A stretch of 64,000 nt of DNA from Serratia nevei (GCF_037948395.1 NZ_CP149940.1:930001-994000); one strand, 5' to 3'; shown: positions 41,962 to 50,890, counted from the first letter of the stretch. Translations and numbers: made by a program. The notes: generated from the letters alone by a model not told the origin.

Positions 41962-43752
41962 ATGGAAAACGCCATGAAAAACGCCGTCAGGCGCGGAGAA
42001 GTGATGAACGTGCTGGCCGCATACCGGCGCGGATTTTGGGGCATCGCGCTGTTTACCGCGGTGATCAACCTGCTGATGCTGGCCCCGGCGCTGTACATGC
42101 TGCAGGTCTACGATCGCGTGTTGCCGTCGGGCAACCGCATGACGCTGGCGATGCTGACCCTGATGGTGGTCGGCCTTTACCTGTTTATGGGGCTGCTGGA
42201 GTGGGTGCGCAGCCAGGTGGTGATCCGCCTCGGCGCCCAGATGGATATGCGCCTGAATCAGCGGGTCTACGACGCCGCCTTCGAAACCAACCTGAAAACC
42301 GGCAACCCGCTGGCGGGGCAGGCGCTGAACGATCTGACCAACCTGCGCCAGTTCGCCACCGGCAATGCGCTGTTCGCCTTTTTCGATGCCCCCTGGTTCC
42401 CGGTTTATCTGCTGGTGGTTTTTCTGCTCCACCCCTGGCTTGGCGCGTTGGCCAGCGCCGGAGTGATCGTGCTGGTGCTGCTGGCCTGGCTCAACCAGCG
42501 GGTGTCGCAGGTGCCGCTCGCGGAGGCCGGCCGGGTCGCGCTGAGCGCCACGCAGCAGGCCAACGGTAACCTGCGCAATGCGGAGGCCATCGCCGCCATG
42601 GGGATGCTGACCGACTTGCGCCTGCGCTGGCTGCGGCAGCATCAGCAGTTCCTGCTGTTGCAGAACCGCGCCAGCGAGAAAATCGCCGCCGTCACCGCCT
42701 GGTCGAAAACCGTGCGGCTGGCGCTGCAGTCGCTGATGTTGGGCTGCGGCGCGCTGCTGGCGGTCAGCGGCGACATTACGCCGGGCATGATGATCGCCGG
42801 ATCGATCCTGATTGGTAGGGTGCTGGGGCCGATCGATCAGCTGATCGGCGCCTGGAAGCAGTGGTCGTCGGCGCGCCAGTCCCTGCAGCGGCTGGAGGTG
42901 ATGCTGGCCGCCAACCCGCCGCAGGCGGCGAGCCTGCCGCTGCCGGCGCCCAGCGGCGCATTGGCCGTGAATCAGCTGACCGCCGCTGCGCCCGGGGAGA
43001 GCGTACCGGTGTTGCACGGCGTCAGTTTTCGTCTGGAGGCCGGCGAGGTGCTGGGCGTCATTGGCGCATCCGGCTCCGGCAAAACGCTGCTGATGCGCCA
43101 ACTGGTCGGCGCGCTGACGCCGCTCAGCGGCGACGTGCGGCTGGACGGCGCGGATCTCCGGCAGTGGGACAAACAGCAGCTGGGGCCGCATATCGGCTAT
43201 CTGCCGCAGGATATCCAGCTGTTCGCCGGTACGCTGACGGAAAACATCGCCCGCTTTGGCCAGGTTGACGCCGAGAAGGTGGTGGCCGCCGCCGCGCTGG
43301 CCGGCGTGCACCAATTGATCCTGCATTTGCCCAAAGGGTATGAAACCGAGCTGGGCGAGGGCGGCAGCGGCCTGTCCGGCGGCCAGCGTCAGCGGGTGGC
43401 GCTGGCGCGCGCGCTGTATGGCTCTCCGGCGTTGGTGGTGCTGGATGAACCGAATGCCAACCTCGATCGTGAAGGGGAAGAGGCGCTGCAACGGGCGATC
43501 GAAGCGCTGAAGGCGCGCGGCACCACCATCGTGTTGGTGACCCACAAACCGGCGATCCTGGCGACGACCGACAAACTGCTGGTGCTGGCCGCCGGCCAGG
43601 TGCAGCACTTCGGCCCCAGCGACGCCATCCTGAAGAAACTGCCTGGTTTTGCGCCCGCTGCCGTACCGGCCAACGTCGGGCGCAGCAGCGGCGGCTTCAA
43701 CGTCAACTACGCCAACTTTGCCAAAACGGCCAGCGGTGAACGAAAAGTATGA
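41962..43752 (+). CDS. hasD: Type I secretion ABC transporter HasD
   Basis: A 596-residue inner-membrane exporter of the PrtD type. Membrane helices fill residues 15 to about 310; the ATPase domain has Walker A GASGSGKTLL, signature LSGGQRQRVALARAL and Walker B ALVVLDEPNANLD. With HasE and TolC-like HasF it exports HasA. The start is uncertain: 41962 and 41974 lack good ribosome sites, while the ATG at 42004 (MNVLAAYRRGFWG) follows gcggagaagtg and may be the true one. hasE overlaps the stop by four bases. Confidence 0.93.
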   Translation: MENAMKNAVRRGEVMNVLAAYRRGFWGIALFTAVINLLMLAPALYMLQVYDRVLPSGNRMTLAMLTLMVVGLYLFMGLLEWVRSQVVIRLGAQMDMRLNQRVYDAAFETNLKTGNPLAGQALNDLTNLRQFATGNALFAFFDAPWFPVYLLVVFLLHPWLGALASAGVIVLVLLAWLNQRVSQVPLAEAGRVALSATQQANGNLRNAEAIAAMGMLTDLRLRWLRQHQQFLLLQNRASEKIAAVTAWSKTVRLALQSLMLGCGALLAVSGDITPGMMIAGSILIGRVLGPIDQLIGAWKQWSSARQSLQRLEVMLAANPPQAASLPLPAPSGALAVNQLTAAAPGESVPVLHGVSFRLEAGEVLGVIGASGSGKTLLMRQLVGALTPLSGDVRLDGADLRQWDKQQLGPHIGYLPQDIQLFAGTLTENIARFGQVDAEKVVAAAALAGVHQLILHLPKGYETELGEGGSGLSGGQRQRVALARALYGSPALVVLDEPNANLDREGEEALQRAIEALKARGTTIVLVTHKPAILATTDKLLVLAAGQVQHFGPSDAILKKLPGFAPAAVPANVGRSSGGFNVNYANFAKTASGERKV

Positions 43753-45080
43753 GCAATCAGAGTGTGATCCCCGGCGATATCGACGCCCTTTCCCGACAGT
43801 TCGACGAAGGGCGTCATCTGCGGCTCGGCGGCTGGCTGGTGCTGCTGGGATTTGGCGGCTTCCTGCTGTGGGGGCTGTTGGCGCCGTTGGATAAGGGCGT
43901 GCCGGTTTCCGGCAGCGTGGTGGTGGCCGGTAACCGCAAGGCGGTACAGCACCCGAGCGGCGGCGTGGTGTCGCAAATTCAGGTGCATGAGGGGGATCGG
44001 GTCCGCGCCGGGCAGGTGCTGTTGCTGATGGATACCGTCGACAGCCGCACCCAGCGCGATGCGCTGCGCAGCCAGCAGTTGAGCAACGCCGCGCAGCGGG
44101 CGCGGCTGCAGGCCGAGCGCGACGGCCTGCAGGCGATCGTTTTCCCCGCGTTGTTGCAAGCGCGGCGGGAGGAGCCGGAGGTGATGTCGTTGATGCTGTT
44201 GCAACAGCAGCTGTTCACCAGCCGCCGTGCGGCGTTGCAGAGCGAGCTGGCGGCGATCGCGGAGAGCATCGCCGGATCGCAGGCGATGCTGGAGGGGATC
44301 CGGCAGTCTTACGCCAGCAAACAGCGGCAAAAGGCCATGTTGCAGGAGCAGCTGGGAGGCATGCGCAAGCTGGCGGCACAGGGGTATGTGGCGCGCAACC
44401 GGCTGCTGGATCTGGAAGGGCAGTATGCGCAGATCGACGGCCAGGCGTCCGAGGACACGGGCAATATCGGCCGCCTGGGGCGCCAGATCCTGGAGCTGAA
44501 GCTGCGGGCGATCCAGCGGCGGGAAGAGTATCAGAAAGAGGTCAGCAGCCAGCTGGCCGAGGTGCGGATGAAGCTGGACGAACTGGATAACCGCCTGGCC
44601 AAGGCGGAGGCCGATCTGGGCCATACGCAGGTGAAAGCGCCGGTGGCAGGCACCGTGGTGGGGCTGAGCGTGTTCACCGAAGGCGGCGTGATCGGTGCCG
44701 GTCAGCAGCTGATGGAGATCGTGCCCAGCGATCGGGGGCTGCAGGTAGAGGCGCGTATCCCGGTCGAGCTGATCGACAAGGTGCAGGTGGGCTTGCCGGT
44801 CGAGCTGTTGTTCTCGGCGTTTAACCAAAGCACCACGCCGCGCGTTGAGGGCGAAGTGACGCTGGTCGGGGCCGATCGCCTGACCGACGAGAAAAGCGGT
44901 GCGCCCTATTACAGCGTGCGCGCCAAGGTCAGCGAAGCGGGCCTGCAGCGCTTGAACGGGTTGGAGATCCGCCCGGGGATGCCGGTCGAAGGGTTCATCC
45001 GCACCGGCGAGCGTTCGATGATGAACTACCTGTTCAAACCGCTGACCGATCGCCTTCACCTGGCGCTGACGGAAGAGTGA
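43749..45080 (+). CDS. hasE: Membrane fusion protein HasE
   Basis: A 443-residue HlyD/PrtE-type periplasmic adaptor. One N-terminal membrane helix (about 26-46, LGGWLVLLGFGGFLLWGLLA) is followed by the lipoyl-like half (VQHPSGGVVSQIQVHEGDRV), a long coiled coil (about 105-290), the second lipoyl half (TQVKAPVAGTVVGL) and a beta-barrel domain. It links HasD to the outer-membrane channel. The ATGA overlap with hasD indicates coupled translation. Confidence 0.95.
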   Translation: MSNQSVIPGDIDALSRQFDEGRHLRLGGWLVLLGFGGFLLWGLLAPLDKGVPVSGSVVVAGNRKAVQHPSGGVVSQIQVHEGDRVRAGQVLLLMDTVDSRTQRDALRSQQLSNAAQRARLQAERDGLQAIVFPALLQARREEPEVMSLMLLQQQLFTSRRAALQSELAAIAESIAGSQAMLEGIRQSYASKQRQKAMLQEQLGGMRKLAAQGYVARNRLLDLEGQYAQIDGQASEDTGNIGRLGRQILELKLRAIQRREEYQKEVSSQLAEVRMKLDELDNRLAKAEADLGHTQVKAPVAGTVVGLSVFTEGGVIGAGQQLMEIVPSDRGLQVEARIPVELIDKVQVGLPVELLFSAFNQSTTPRVEGEVTLVGADRLTDEKSGAPYYSVRAKVSEAGLQRLNGLEIRPGMPVEGFIRTGERSMMNYLFKPLTDRLHLALTEE

Positions 45081-45082
45081 GC

Positions 45083-45874
45083 ATGTCGGTTTCTCCACTG
45101 CCTTTCGCCGCGCCCGGCGCCGCCATGCCCTGGCGCCGTTGCCTGGTGCTGGTGCTGGCGCTGCACCTGCTGGCCGCGGCGCTGCTCTGGCCCTGGCGAG
45201 ACAAGGCCGCGCCGCCGTGGGTGCCGCCGCCGGCGGTCATGGTGGTGATGGCCGCCGCACCGCAGGCCCCGGCCGAGGTAAAACAACCGCCGGGAGAAAG
45301 GACGCTGCCGCCTCAGGTTGAACCGCCGGCGCCGCCGGAACCCTTGCCGACGGTGAAGGTGCCTGAAGCCGTACGGCCGAACATCGCCGTAGCGCCGAAG
45401 CAGAAAAAACCGCCCAAGCCGGTGAAGAAAACCCTCCCGCCACGCACGCCGCCGCAGGAGAAAACGATCGCGCCGCCGAAGGTTCAGGAGCAAAGCGTCG
45501 GCGCGCCGCCGCCAGGCCGGGCGGATAAAACGGCCGCGCCGCAAACCCGCCTGACGCCCTATGCGCAGGCGGGGGAGGATAGCTGGCGCAGCCGTATCAA
45601 CAGCCGCCTTAATCGCTTTAAGCGTTACCCCAAAGACGCATTGCGGCTGAAGCGCCAGGGCGTTGGGCAGGTGCGTTTCACGTTGGACAGGCAGGGCCAT
45701 GTGCTGGCGGTGACGCTGGTCAGCAGCGCCGGGCTGCCGTCGCTGGATCGCGAAATCCAGGCGCTGGTCAAGCGCGCTTCGCCGTTGCCTACGCCGCCGG
45801 CGGATGCTTACGTCAACGGCACGGTGGAATTGACGTTGCCGATCGATTTCAGTTTGCGCGGCGCGGGTTTTTGA
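45083..45874 (+). CDS. hasB: HasR-specific TonB paralogue HasB
   Basis: At 263 residues it has the known length of HasB. It has one N-terminal membrane helix (about 16-34, LVLVLALHLLAAALLW), a Pro/Lys-rich periplasmic spacer (residues 55-160) and a TonB C-terminal domain (RINSRLNRFKRYPKDALRLK, then GVGQVRFTLDRQG). It energises haem uptake through HasR with ExbBD. The ATG at 45083 is favoured; a GTG two codons earlier overlaps the hasE stop. It closes the has cluster. Confidence 0.95.
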   Translation: MSVSPLPFAAPGAAMPWRRCLVLVLALHLLAAALLWPWRDKAAPPWVPPPAVMVVMAAAPQAPAEVKQPPGERTLPPQVEPPAPPEPLPTVKVPEAVRPNIAVAPKQKKPPKPVKKTLPPRTPPQEKTIAPPKVQEQSVGAPPPGRADKTAAPQTRLTPYAQAGEDSWRSRINSRLNRFKRYPKDALRLKRQGVGQVRFTLDRQGHVLAVTLVSSAGLPSLDREIQALVKRASPLPTPPADAYVNGTVELTLPIDFSLRGAGF

Positions 45875-46100
45875 GCCGCGACAATATCTCCTCCTGATAA
45901 ACTCATTTTTCAGCAGCTTGTCCTGTCATTCATTATTTTTGAAGCGTATCGTTATTTTATTTGGCGCGGATAAGTTGGCGTTCTGCGCGATATTTTCATT
46001 TAAAAAGCACGAATGCCTTTTATTTCGCGGCTGACAAAAAATAAACAGCTTGACGCTGAGGAGTTCGGGTTCTAGTTTTTAATTATAAAACAGGAACTGA

Positions 46101-46117
46101 GTTCCATATAATGGAAC
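46101..46117. promoter_or_regulatory. Palindromic operator at the IclR-type gene
   Basis: gttccat-ata-atggaac is a perfect palindrome ending 10 bases before the IclR-type start and containing tataat. A near-identical copy precedes the OPT transporter gene. Autoregulation by the IclR protein is inferred. Confidence 0.65.
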
Positions 46118-46127
46118 AAGGCGGATC

Positions 46128-46901
46128 ATGACAACGCTGGAAAATGCCGCTGCGGTATTAAAACTCTTTTCTCAACAACGCGTGATGCATGGCCAGCCGG
46201 GCATTGCATTCAGCGACGTGGTGGGCCAACTGGCGTTGCCGAAAAGCACGGTATCGCGCCTGCTGCAGACCATGGAAAATCAGGGCATGCTGGAGCGCGA
46301 TCCCGATAGCCGGCGTTACCGCATCGGCGCGCTGTTGCTGGCGGCATCCAGCCACTACCTGTCGATGCCGCTGGTGGACAGCCTGGCGGCCAGTATGGCG
46401 CAGCTGTGCCGCCAGACGGCCTGTACCGGCTACCTTTCGATATTGGAAGGGCAGGAAATCATGGTGATGCGCATGTTCCCCGGCCGCCACTTTTTGCAGG
46501 TGGTGACTCCGGCGGGTTACCGTTCACCGGCGGCGGAAACCTCGGTCGGCCGGGCGATATTGGCGCGTGAAAGCGACGAGCAGGTTCGGGCGCGTTACGC
46601 CGGCGGTTACCGGGCGACTTCGCCCAATGCGCCGCAAACGTTGGATGCGCTGTTGCAGAAGTTGCAGCAGGTGAGGCGTGAGGGATGGTCGCTGGCGTGC
46701 AATGAAACCCTGAACAGCATCAGTTCGCTGGCGACCGCGCTGGTGAACAAGCACGGCAGCGAGACGGTGGGGTTGTGCCTGTCCTTCCCCTCGCAGGGCG
46801 AGGAGCAGCCGTTTGTACCGGAAGTCCTGGCTGAATTAATCGCAGTCAGCCGCCAACTGGCGGAAAAATATGGCGATGATTATTGGCAGCAGATCAAATA
46901 A
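46128..46901 (+). CDS. IclR-family transcriptional regulator
   Basis: A 257-residue regulator. The N-terminal winged helix (about 5-65) includes VGQLALPKSTVSRLLQTMENQG, the family recognition region. The C-terminal effector domain (about 80-250) includes TACTGYLSILEGQEIMVMRM and ETSVGRAILA. IclR proteins usually control a catabolic operon next door in response to its substrate. Here that operon is the OPT transporter-DUF1177-aroM set, which carries the same operator sequence as this gene. The effector is unknown. Confidence 0.9.
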   Translation: MTTLENAAAVLKLFSQQRVMHGQPGIAFSDVVGQLALPKSTVSRLLQTMENQGMLERDPDSRRYRIGALLLAASSHYLSMPLVDSLAASMAQLCRQTACTGYLSILEGQEIMVMRMFPGRHFLQVVTPAGYRSPAAETSVGRAILARESDEQVRARYAGGYRATSPNAPQTLDALLQKLQQVRREGWSLACNETLNSISSLATALVNKHGSETVGLCLSFPSQGEEQPFVPEVLAELIAVSRQLAEKYGDDYWQQIK

Positions 46902-47031
46902 CGCGCCTGAGCTATCGTGTTGCATCATAATTAACGAGCGCCGACACCAGGGAACTCATTAATTATATTTCACCGTATTTTATTGGTGATAAATAGATAG
47001 GGTAAATAAGAAAATAATCACGTTATGACGC

Positions 47032-47058
47032 CGGCAGTTCCAAATAATGGAACTGCCG
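47032..47058. promoter_or_regulatory. Palindromic operator before the OPT transporter gene
   Basis: Arms cggcagttcca and tggaactgccg are perfect over 11 bases around aataa. The inner 17 bases (gttccaaataatggaac) differ at one position from the palindrome at 46101. It lies 62 bases upstream of the transporter start. Confidence 0.7.
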
Positions 47059-47120
47059 CGGCGAGCTATCGCCTGGCGTTATTTCCGCCACGCGGCAGGG
47101 AATATTCAGGGAAACCAAGC

Positions 47121-48677
47121 ATGAAATCAAATAATCCGCTAAAAGAGGCCGGCACGCTGTTGGTCATGGCGCTGCTTTCGGTGGTGGGAGCGATCATCGG
47201 CGTTCAGCTGATTACCACGCTGGGCGTGACGCCCAACACCTCGATCATCGGTGCGCTGATCGCCATGCTGTTGGCACGTATTCCGCTGCAAATGTTCCAA
47301 CGCTACCGCTCGGTGCACACCCAGAACCTGGCGCAGACGGTGATCTCCTCCGCCACCTTCGGCGCGGCCAATTGCCTGCTGATGCCGATTGCGGTGCCTT
47401 ACGTGATGGGGCAACCGCAGCTTATTTTACCGATGTTCTGCGGCGTGGCGGCGGCGATGCTGCTCGACGCCTATCTGCTTTATCGCCTGTTCGATACCAA
47501 AGTGTTCCCCGCCGCCAATGCCTGGCCGCCCGGCGTCGCCGCCGCGGAGGCGATTAAAGCCGGCGATCGCGGCGGCAAGCAGGCCTGGCTTTTGGTGGTG
47601 GGCGTAGGGGTGGGCATCGCCGGATCAATGCTCAAGATCCCCATGGCGGCCTTCGGCACCGCTTTTATTGGCAATATCTGGGCGCTGAGCATGTTCGGCG
47701 TCGGGCTATTGCTGCGGGCCTACGCCGAGCCGGTAGCCGATTTTGATATCAACGCCCATTTTATTCCGCACGGCGTGATGGTCGGCGCCGGCCTGGTGGC
47801 GCTGATCCAGGTTGCGCAGGTGATCCGTAGCCGCCGCGCCGATAGCGCCGGTTATACCCAGCCGGACAGTGCGGTAAGCAAAGCGCTCGGCCTGGGCGCA
47901 GTCGGCTACATCGCCATCGCCGCGTTTTTGGCTCTGGTCGGCGGGCTGTTTAGCGAGATGTCGCTGCCGATGTTGGCGCTGTTCGTGATTTACGCGGCGT
48001 TCGCCGCTTTCGTTCATGAGCTGATCGTCGGTATCGCCGCCATGCACTCCGGCTGGTTTCCGGCGTTCGCGGTGGCGTTGATCACCCTGATCGTCGGTAT
48101 CCTGATCGGTTTCCCACCGCTGGCGCTGTGCATCCTGACCGGTTTTACCGCCGCCACCGGGCCGGCTTTCGCCGACATGGGCTTTGATTTGAAAGCCGGC
48201 TTCATCCTGCGCGGCTACGGCGAGGATCTGCGGCAGGAGCTGCTGGGGCGCCGCATTCAGCTGTTTGCGGCGCTGATCGCCTTCCTCATCGCCATTCCGG
48301 TGGTTTACCTCTCTTATCACAGCTATTTCCTGCAGGACCTGATCCCGCCGGTCGCGCGCGTTTACGCGAAGACCATCGAGGCTGGTGCGCAGCCGGGCAT
48401 CGCCTGGAGCCTTTTGGTCTGGGCGATCCCCGGCGCCGTGGTACAGCTGATCGGCGGCCCTAAGCGCCAGCTCGGCGTGCTGCTGGCGACCGGCCTGCTG
48501 ATCAACAACGCCTTGGCCGGGTGGGCGGTGCTGGTGGGCATCGCGCTGCGCGTAGCGATCCTGCGCCGTTGGGGCGATCGCGGCCGCACGCCGATGGAGA
48601 TCATGGCGGCCGGGTTTATCGCCGGCGACGCGCTCTACAACTTCTTCAGCTCGATTTTTTCCAGCAAGGGCAAATAG
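47121..48677 (+). CDS. OPT/YSL-family oligopeptide transporter
   Basis: A 518-residue membrane protein with at least twelve hydrophobic segments, starting MKSNNPLKEAGTLLVMALLS at 47121. It belongs to the bacterial OPT branch (SATFGAANCLLMPIAVPYVM, NAWPPGVAAAEAIKAGDRGG). OPT proteins import small peptides or metal chelates by proton symport. In many bacteria this branch is found beside DUF1177 and AroM-type genes, as here. The substrate is not known. An in-frame extension upstream runs through the operator and is rejected. Confidence 0.85.
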   Translation: MKSNNPLKEAGTLLVMALLSVVGAIIGVQLITTLGVTPNTSIIGALIAMLLARIPLQMFQRYRSVHTQNLAQTVISSATFGAANCLLMPIAVPYVMGQPQLILPMFCGVAAAMLLDAYLLYRLFDTKVFPAANAWPPGVAAAEAIKAGDRGGKQAWLLVVGVGVGIAGSMLKIPMAAFGTAFIGNIWALSMFGVGLLLRAYAEPVADFDINAHFIPHGVMVGAGLVALIQVAQVIRSRRADSAGYTQPDSAVSKALGLGAVGYIAIAAFLALVGGLFSEMSLPMLALFVIYAAFAAFVHELIVGIAAMHSGWFPAFAVALITLIVGILIGFPPLALCILTGFTAATGPAFADMGFDLKAGFILRGYGEDLRQELLGRRIQLFAALIAFLIAIPVVYLSYHSYFLQDLIPPVARVYAKTIEAGAQPGIAWSLLVWAIPGAVVQLIGGPKRQLGVLLATGLLINNALAGWAVLVGIALRVAILRRWGDRGRTPMEIMAAGFIAGDALYNFFSSIFSSKGK

Positions 48678-48711
48678 CCCCTGCCGATGACATTGGTGAG
48701 GTAAAACGACC

Positions 48712-49641
48712 ATGAGTTTGCAACAAACGCTGCAGGTTTTTGAATTGATGGATAGCGCATTCGTCAGCGGCCAGGACGTCGTCGATCTGTTTGCGCCTTA
48801 CCCGGCGATCCGGGCCAGCACCTTGCGCGCCGACGGGCCGAAGGGTGGCACCGATTTCGTGCGCATCGAGATCCTCGGTAGCGCAGGCAAATTCGCTGGC
48901 GGTGCGGCGCCGACGCTGGGCATTATCGGCCGCCTGGGCGGCATCGGCGCGCGGCCGACGCGTATCGGGCTGGTGTCCGACGGCGACGGCGCGATCGCTG
49001 CCATTGCCGCCGCGCTGAAGCTGGCGGAGATGCAGCGTAAGGGCGACACGCTGCCAGGCGATGTGATCGTCACCACCCATATTTGCCCGAACGCGCCGAC
49101 CCGCCCGCACGATCCGGTCGATTTTATGGATTCGCCGATCGATGACGTGACGATGAACGATAATGAAGTGGTGCCGGAGGCGGACGCCATCTTGTCGATC
49201 GATACCACCAAAGGCAACCGCATCATCAATCACAAAGGCTATGCGCTGTCGCCGACGGTGAAAGAGGGCTACATCCTGCGGGTGGCGGAAGATCTGCTGC
49301 GCATCATGGAGATGACCAGCGGCCGCCCAGCGGTGACCTTCCCGATCACCACGCAGGACATCACCCCTTACGGCAACGGCGTGCATCACCTCAACAGCAT
49401 CCTGCAGCCCTCGACCGCTACTGCGGCGCCGGTGGTCGGCGTGGCGATTTGCAGCGAATCGGTGGTGCCGGGCTGCGGCACCGGCGCCAGCCACGAAACG
49501 GACATCGCGCTGGCGGCCAAATTCTCGGTGGAAGTTGCCAAAGAATTCGGCCGCGGCACCTGCCGGTTCTACGATGCCGCCGAATACGGCCAGCTGCTGG
49601 CGCTGTATGGCAGCCTGAGCCACCTGCAAAAAAGGAGATAG
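48712..49641 (+). CDS. DUF1177 protein
   Basis: A 309-residue cytoplasmic protein matching DUF1177. Conserved-looking parts include TLGIIGRLGGIGARPTRIGL, VIVTTHICPNAPTRPHDPVD and SESVVPGCGTGASHETDIAL. The cluster of His, Asp and Glu in these stretches suggests a metal-dependent hydrolase, possibly acting on an imported peptide, but this is speculation. It lies 34 bases after the transporter gene and 4 bases before aroM, so all three are probably one transcript. Confidence 0.85.
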   Translation: MSLQQTLQVFELMDSAFVSGQDVVDLFAPYPAIRASTLRADGPKGGTDFVRIEILGSAGKFAGGAAPTLGIIGRLGGIGARPTRIGLVSDGDGAIAAIAAALKLAEMQRKGDTLPGDVIVTTHICPNAPTRPHDPVDFMDSPIDDVTMNDNEVVPEADAILSIDTTKGNRIINHKGYALSPTVKEGYILRVAEDLLRIMEMTSGRPAVTFPITTQDITPYGNGVHHLNSILQPSTATAAPVVGVAICSESVVPGCGTGASHETDIALAAKFSVEVAKEFGRGTCRFYDAAEYGQLLALYGSLSHLQKRR

Positions 49642-49645
49642 ACCC

Positions 49646-50323
49646 ATGACGGCTTCATTCGCCACGCTGACCCTCGGTCAGGCGCCGCGCAGCGATATCA
49701 TGCCGCTGCTGTCTGCTTATCTGCCGGCGGAGCGGGTGAGGCACGTCGGTTTGCTGGACGGCCTGGATGCCGGGCAGATCGCCGAGCGTTATGCGCCGCA
49801 ACAGGGCGATAAGCTGCTGGTGTCGCGCCTGTTGGACGGCACGCAGGTGACGCTCGGTGCCGCTCGCGTCGAAAGCGGGTTGCAGCAGAAGATCCGCGAG
49901 TTGGAGGCGGCGGGGTGCCAGGTGATCCTGTTGCTGTGCACCGGCGAATTCGGCCGCTTGCAGGCGGAACAGGCGCTGTTGCTGGAGCCGGATCGCATTA
50001 TTCCGCCGTTGATCTCCGCGATCGTCGGCGCACACCGCGTCGGCATCGTGGTGCCGATGGCGGAACAGGTTGGGCAGCAGGCGGGTAAATGGCGGCAGCT
50101 GGCGACGCCGCCGAGCTATGCCGTCGCCAGCCCCTATCTGGCAGATGAGGCCGCGCTGGAGCAGGCGGCTTGCGCACTGCTGCGGCAGGGGGCGGAGGTG
50201 GTGGTGCTCGACTGCATCGGTTATCACCAGCGCCATCGCGCCTTTTTGCAGGCGCGTCTGTCGGTGCCGGTGCTGCTGTCGAACGTACTGGTCGCCAAGC
50301 TGGCCGCAGAGTTAATCGACTGA
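49646..50323 (+). CDS. aroM: AroM-family protein, racemase-like
   Basis: A 225-residue protein closely similar to E. coli AroM over its whole length (YAPQQGDKLL, RIIPPLISAIVGAHRVGIVVP, DCIGYHQRHRAFLQ, LLSNVLVAKLAAEL). The fold is that of the Asp/Glu racemase superfamily. Two cysteines lie where that superfamily has its catalytic pair: C98 (LLLCTGEF) and C190 (VVLDCIGYHQ). In E. coli aroM is part of the aroL-yaiA operon, with no known function. Here it follows DUF1177 with a strong ribosome site (aaaaggagata). Confidence 0.85.
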   Translation: MTASFATLTLGQAPRSDIMPLLSAYLPAERVRHVGLLDGLDAGQIAERYAPQQGDKLLVSRLLDGTQVTLGAARVESGLQQKIRELEAAGCQVILLLCTGEFGRLQAEQALLLEPDRIIPPLISAIVGAHRVGIVVPMAEQVGQQAGKWRQLATPPSYAVASPYLADEAALEQAACALLRQGAEVVVLDCIGYHQRHRAFLQARLSVPVLLSNVLVAKLAAELID

Positions 50324-50534
50324 TTCAAATAGCGATAAGTCACCGCTCGACGCGGCCTCAGGCGCTTTGCGCCCAGGGATCGCCCAGGGCTTCAGCAGCC
50401 CTGGCTGCCGGTGAGAGGCCCTGCAGCGTTTTCCTCTGCGCCGCGATCGCATTTCGCGCGAAAAACCAGTGACAGATCAACCGCAATCCCCCAATATGGA
50501 TTTTCCATCAAGATGATTACGCGGGTGCCAGTCT

Positions 50535-50825
50535 ATGCTGAAAGTGAATGAGTATTTTGCCGGAAAAGTGAAGTCTATCGGTTTTGACAGTAGCAGCATC
50601 GGTCTTACCAGCGTGGGCGTGATGGAAGAGGGGGAATACACCTTCTCCACCGCGCAACCGGAAGAAATGACGGTGATCACCGGGGCGCTGAAAGTGCTGC
50701 TGCCGGGGGCGCCGGACTGGCAGGTGTTTACGCCGGGCGAGAAGTTCTTCGTGCCGGGGCACAGCGAGTTCAACCTGCAGGTGGCCGACGCGACCGCCTA
50801 TCTGTGCCGCTACCTGAGCAAATAA
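50535..50825 (+). CDS. ppnP: Pyrimidine/purine nucleoside phosphorylase PpnP
   Basis: A 96-residue single-domain cupin, nearly identical to E. coli PpnP (YaiE). Characteristic stretches are [35 protein letters not shown] and [13 protein letters not shown]. The enzyme phosphorolyses several nucleosides in salvage. It follows aroM after 211 bases, as in E. coli gene order. The ATG lies downstream of gattacgcgggtgc, a weak ribosome site. Confidence 0.93.
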   Translation: MLKVNEYFAGKVKSIGFDSSSIGLTSVGVMEEGEYTFSTAQPEEMTVITGALKVLLPGAPDWQVFTPGEKFFVPGHSEFNLQVADATAYLCRYLSK

Positions 50826-50846
50826 ATTTTGTTCGTTAGGGGGACG

Positions 50847-50872
50847 CAGGGCTCAGCGGATGCTGGGCCCTG
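50847..50872. terminator. Hairpin between ppnP and rdgC
   Basis: Arms cagggctcagc and gctgggccctg (one mismatch) enclose ggat between two convergent genes. A short gtttc follows on the plus strand. Confidence 0.6.
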
Positions 50873-50890
50873 GTCGTTTCTGCGGCGGGA

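Noticed and set aside
41410..43608. A 732-codon open frame on the minus strand across hasA and hasD
   Set aside because: GC-rich antisense frame rich in His, Gln and Arg with no family match; the plus strand encodes well-known proteins.
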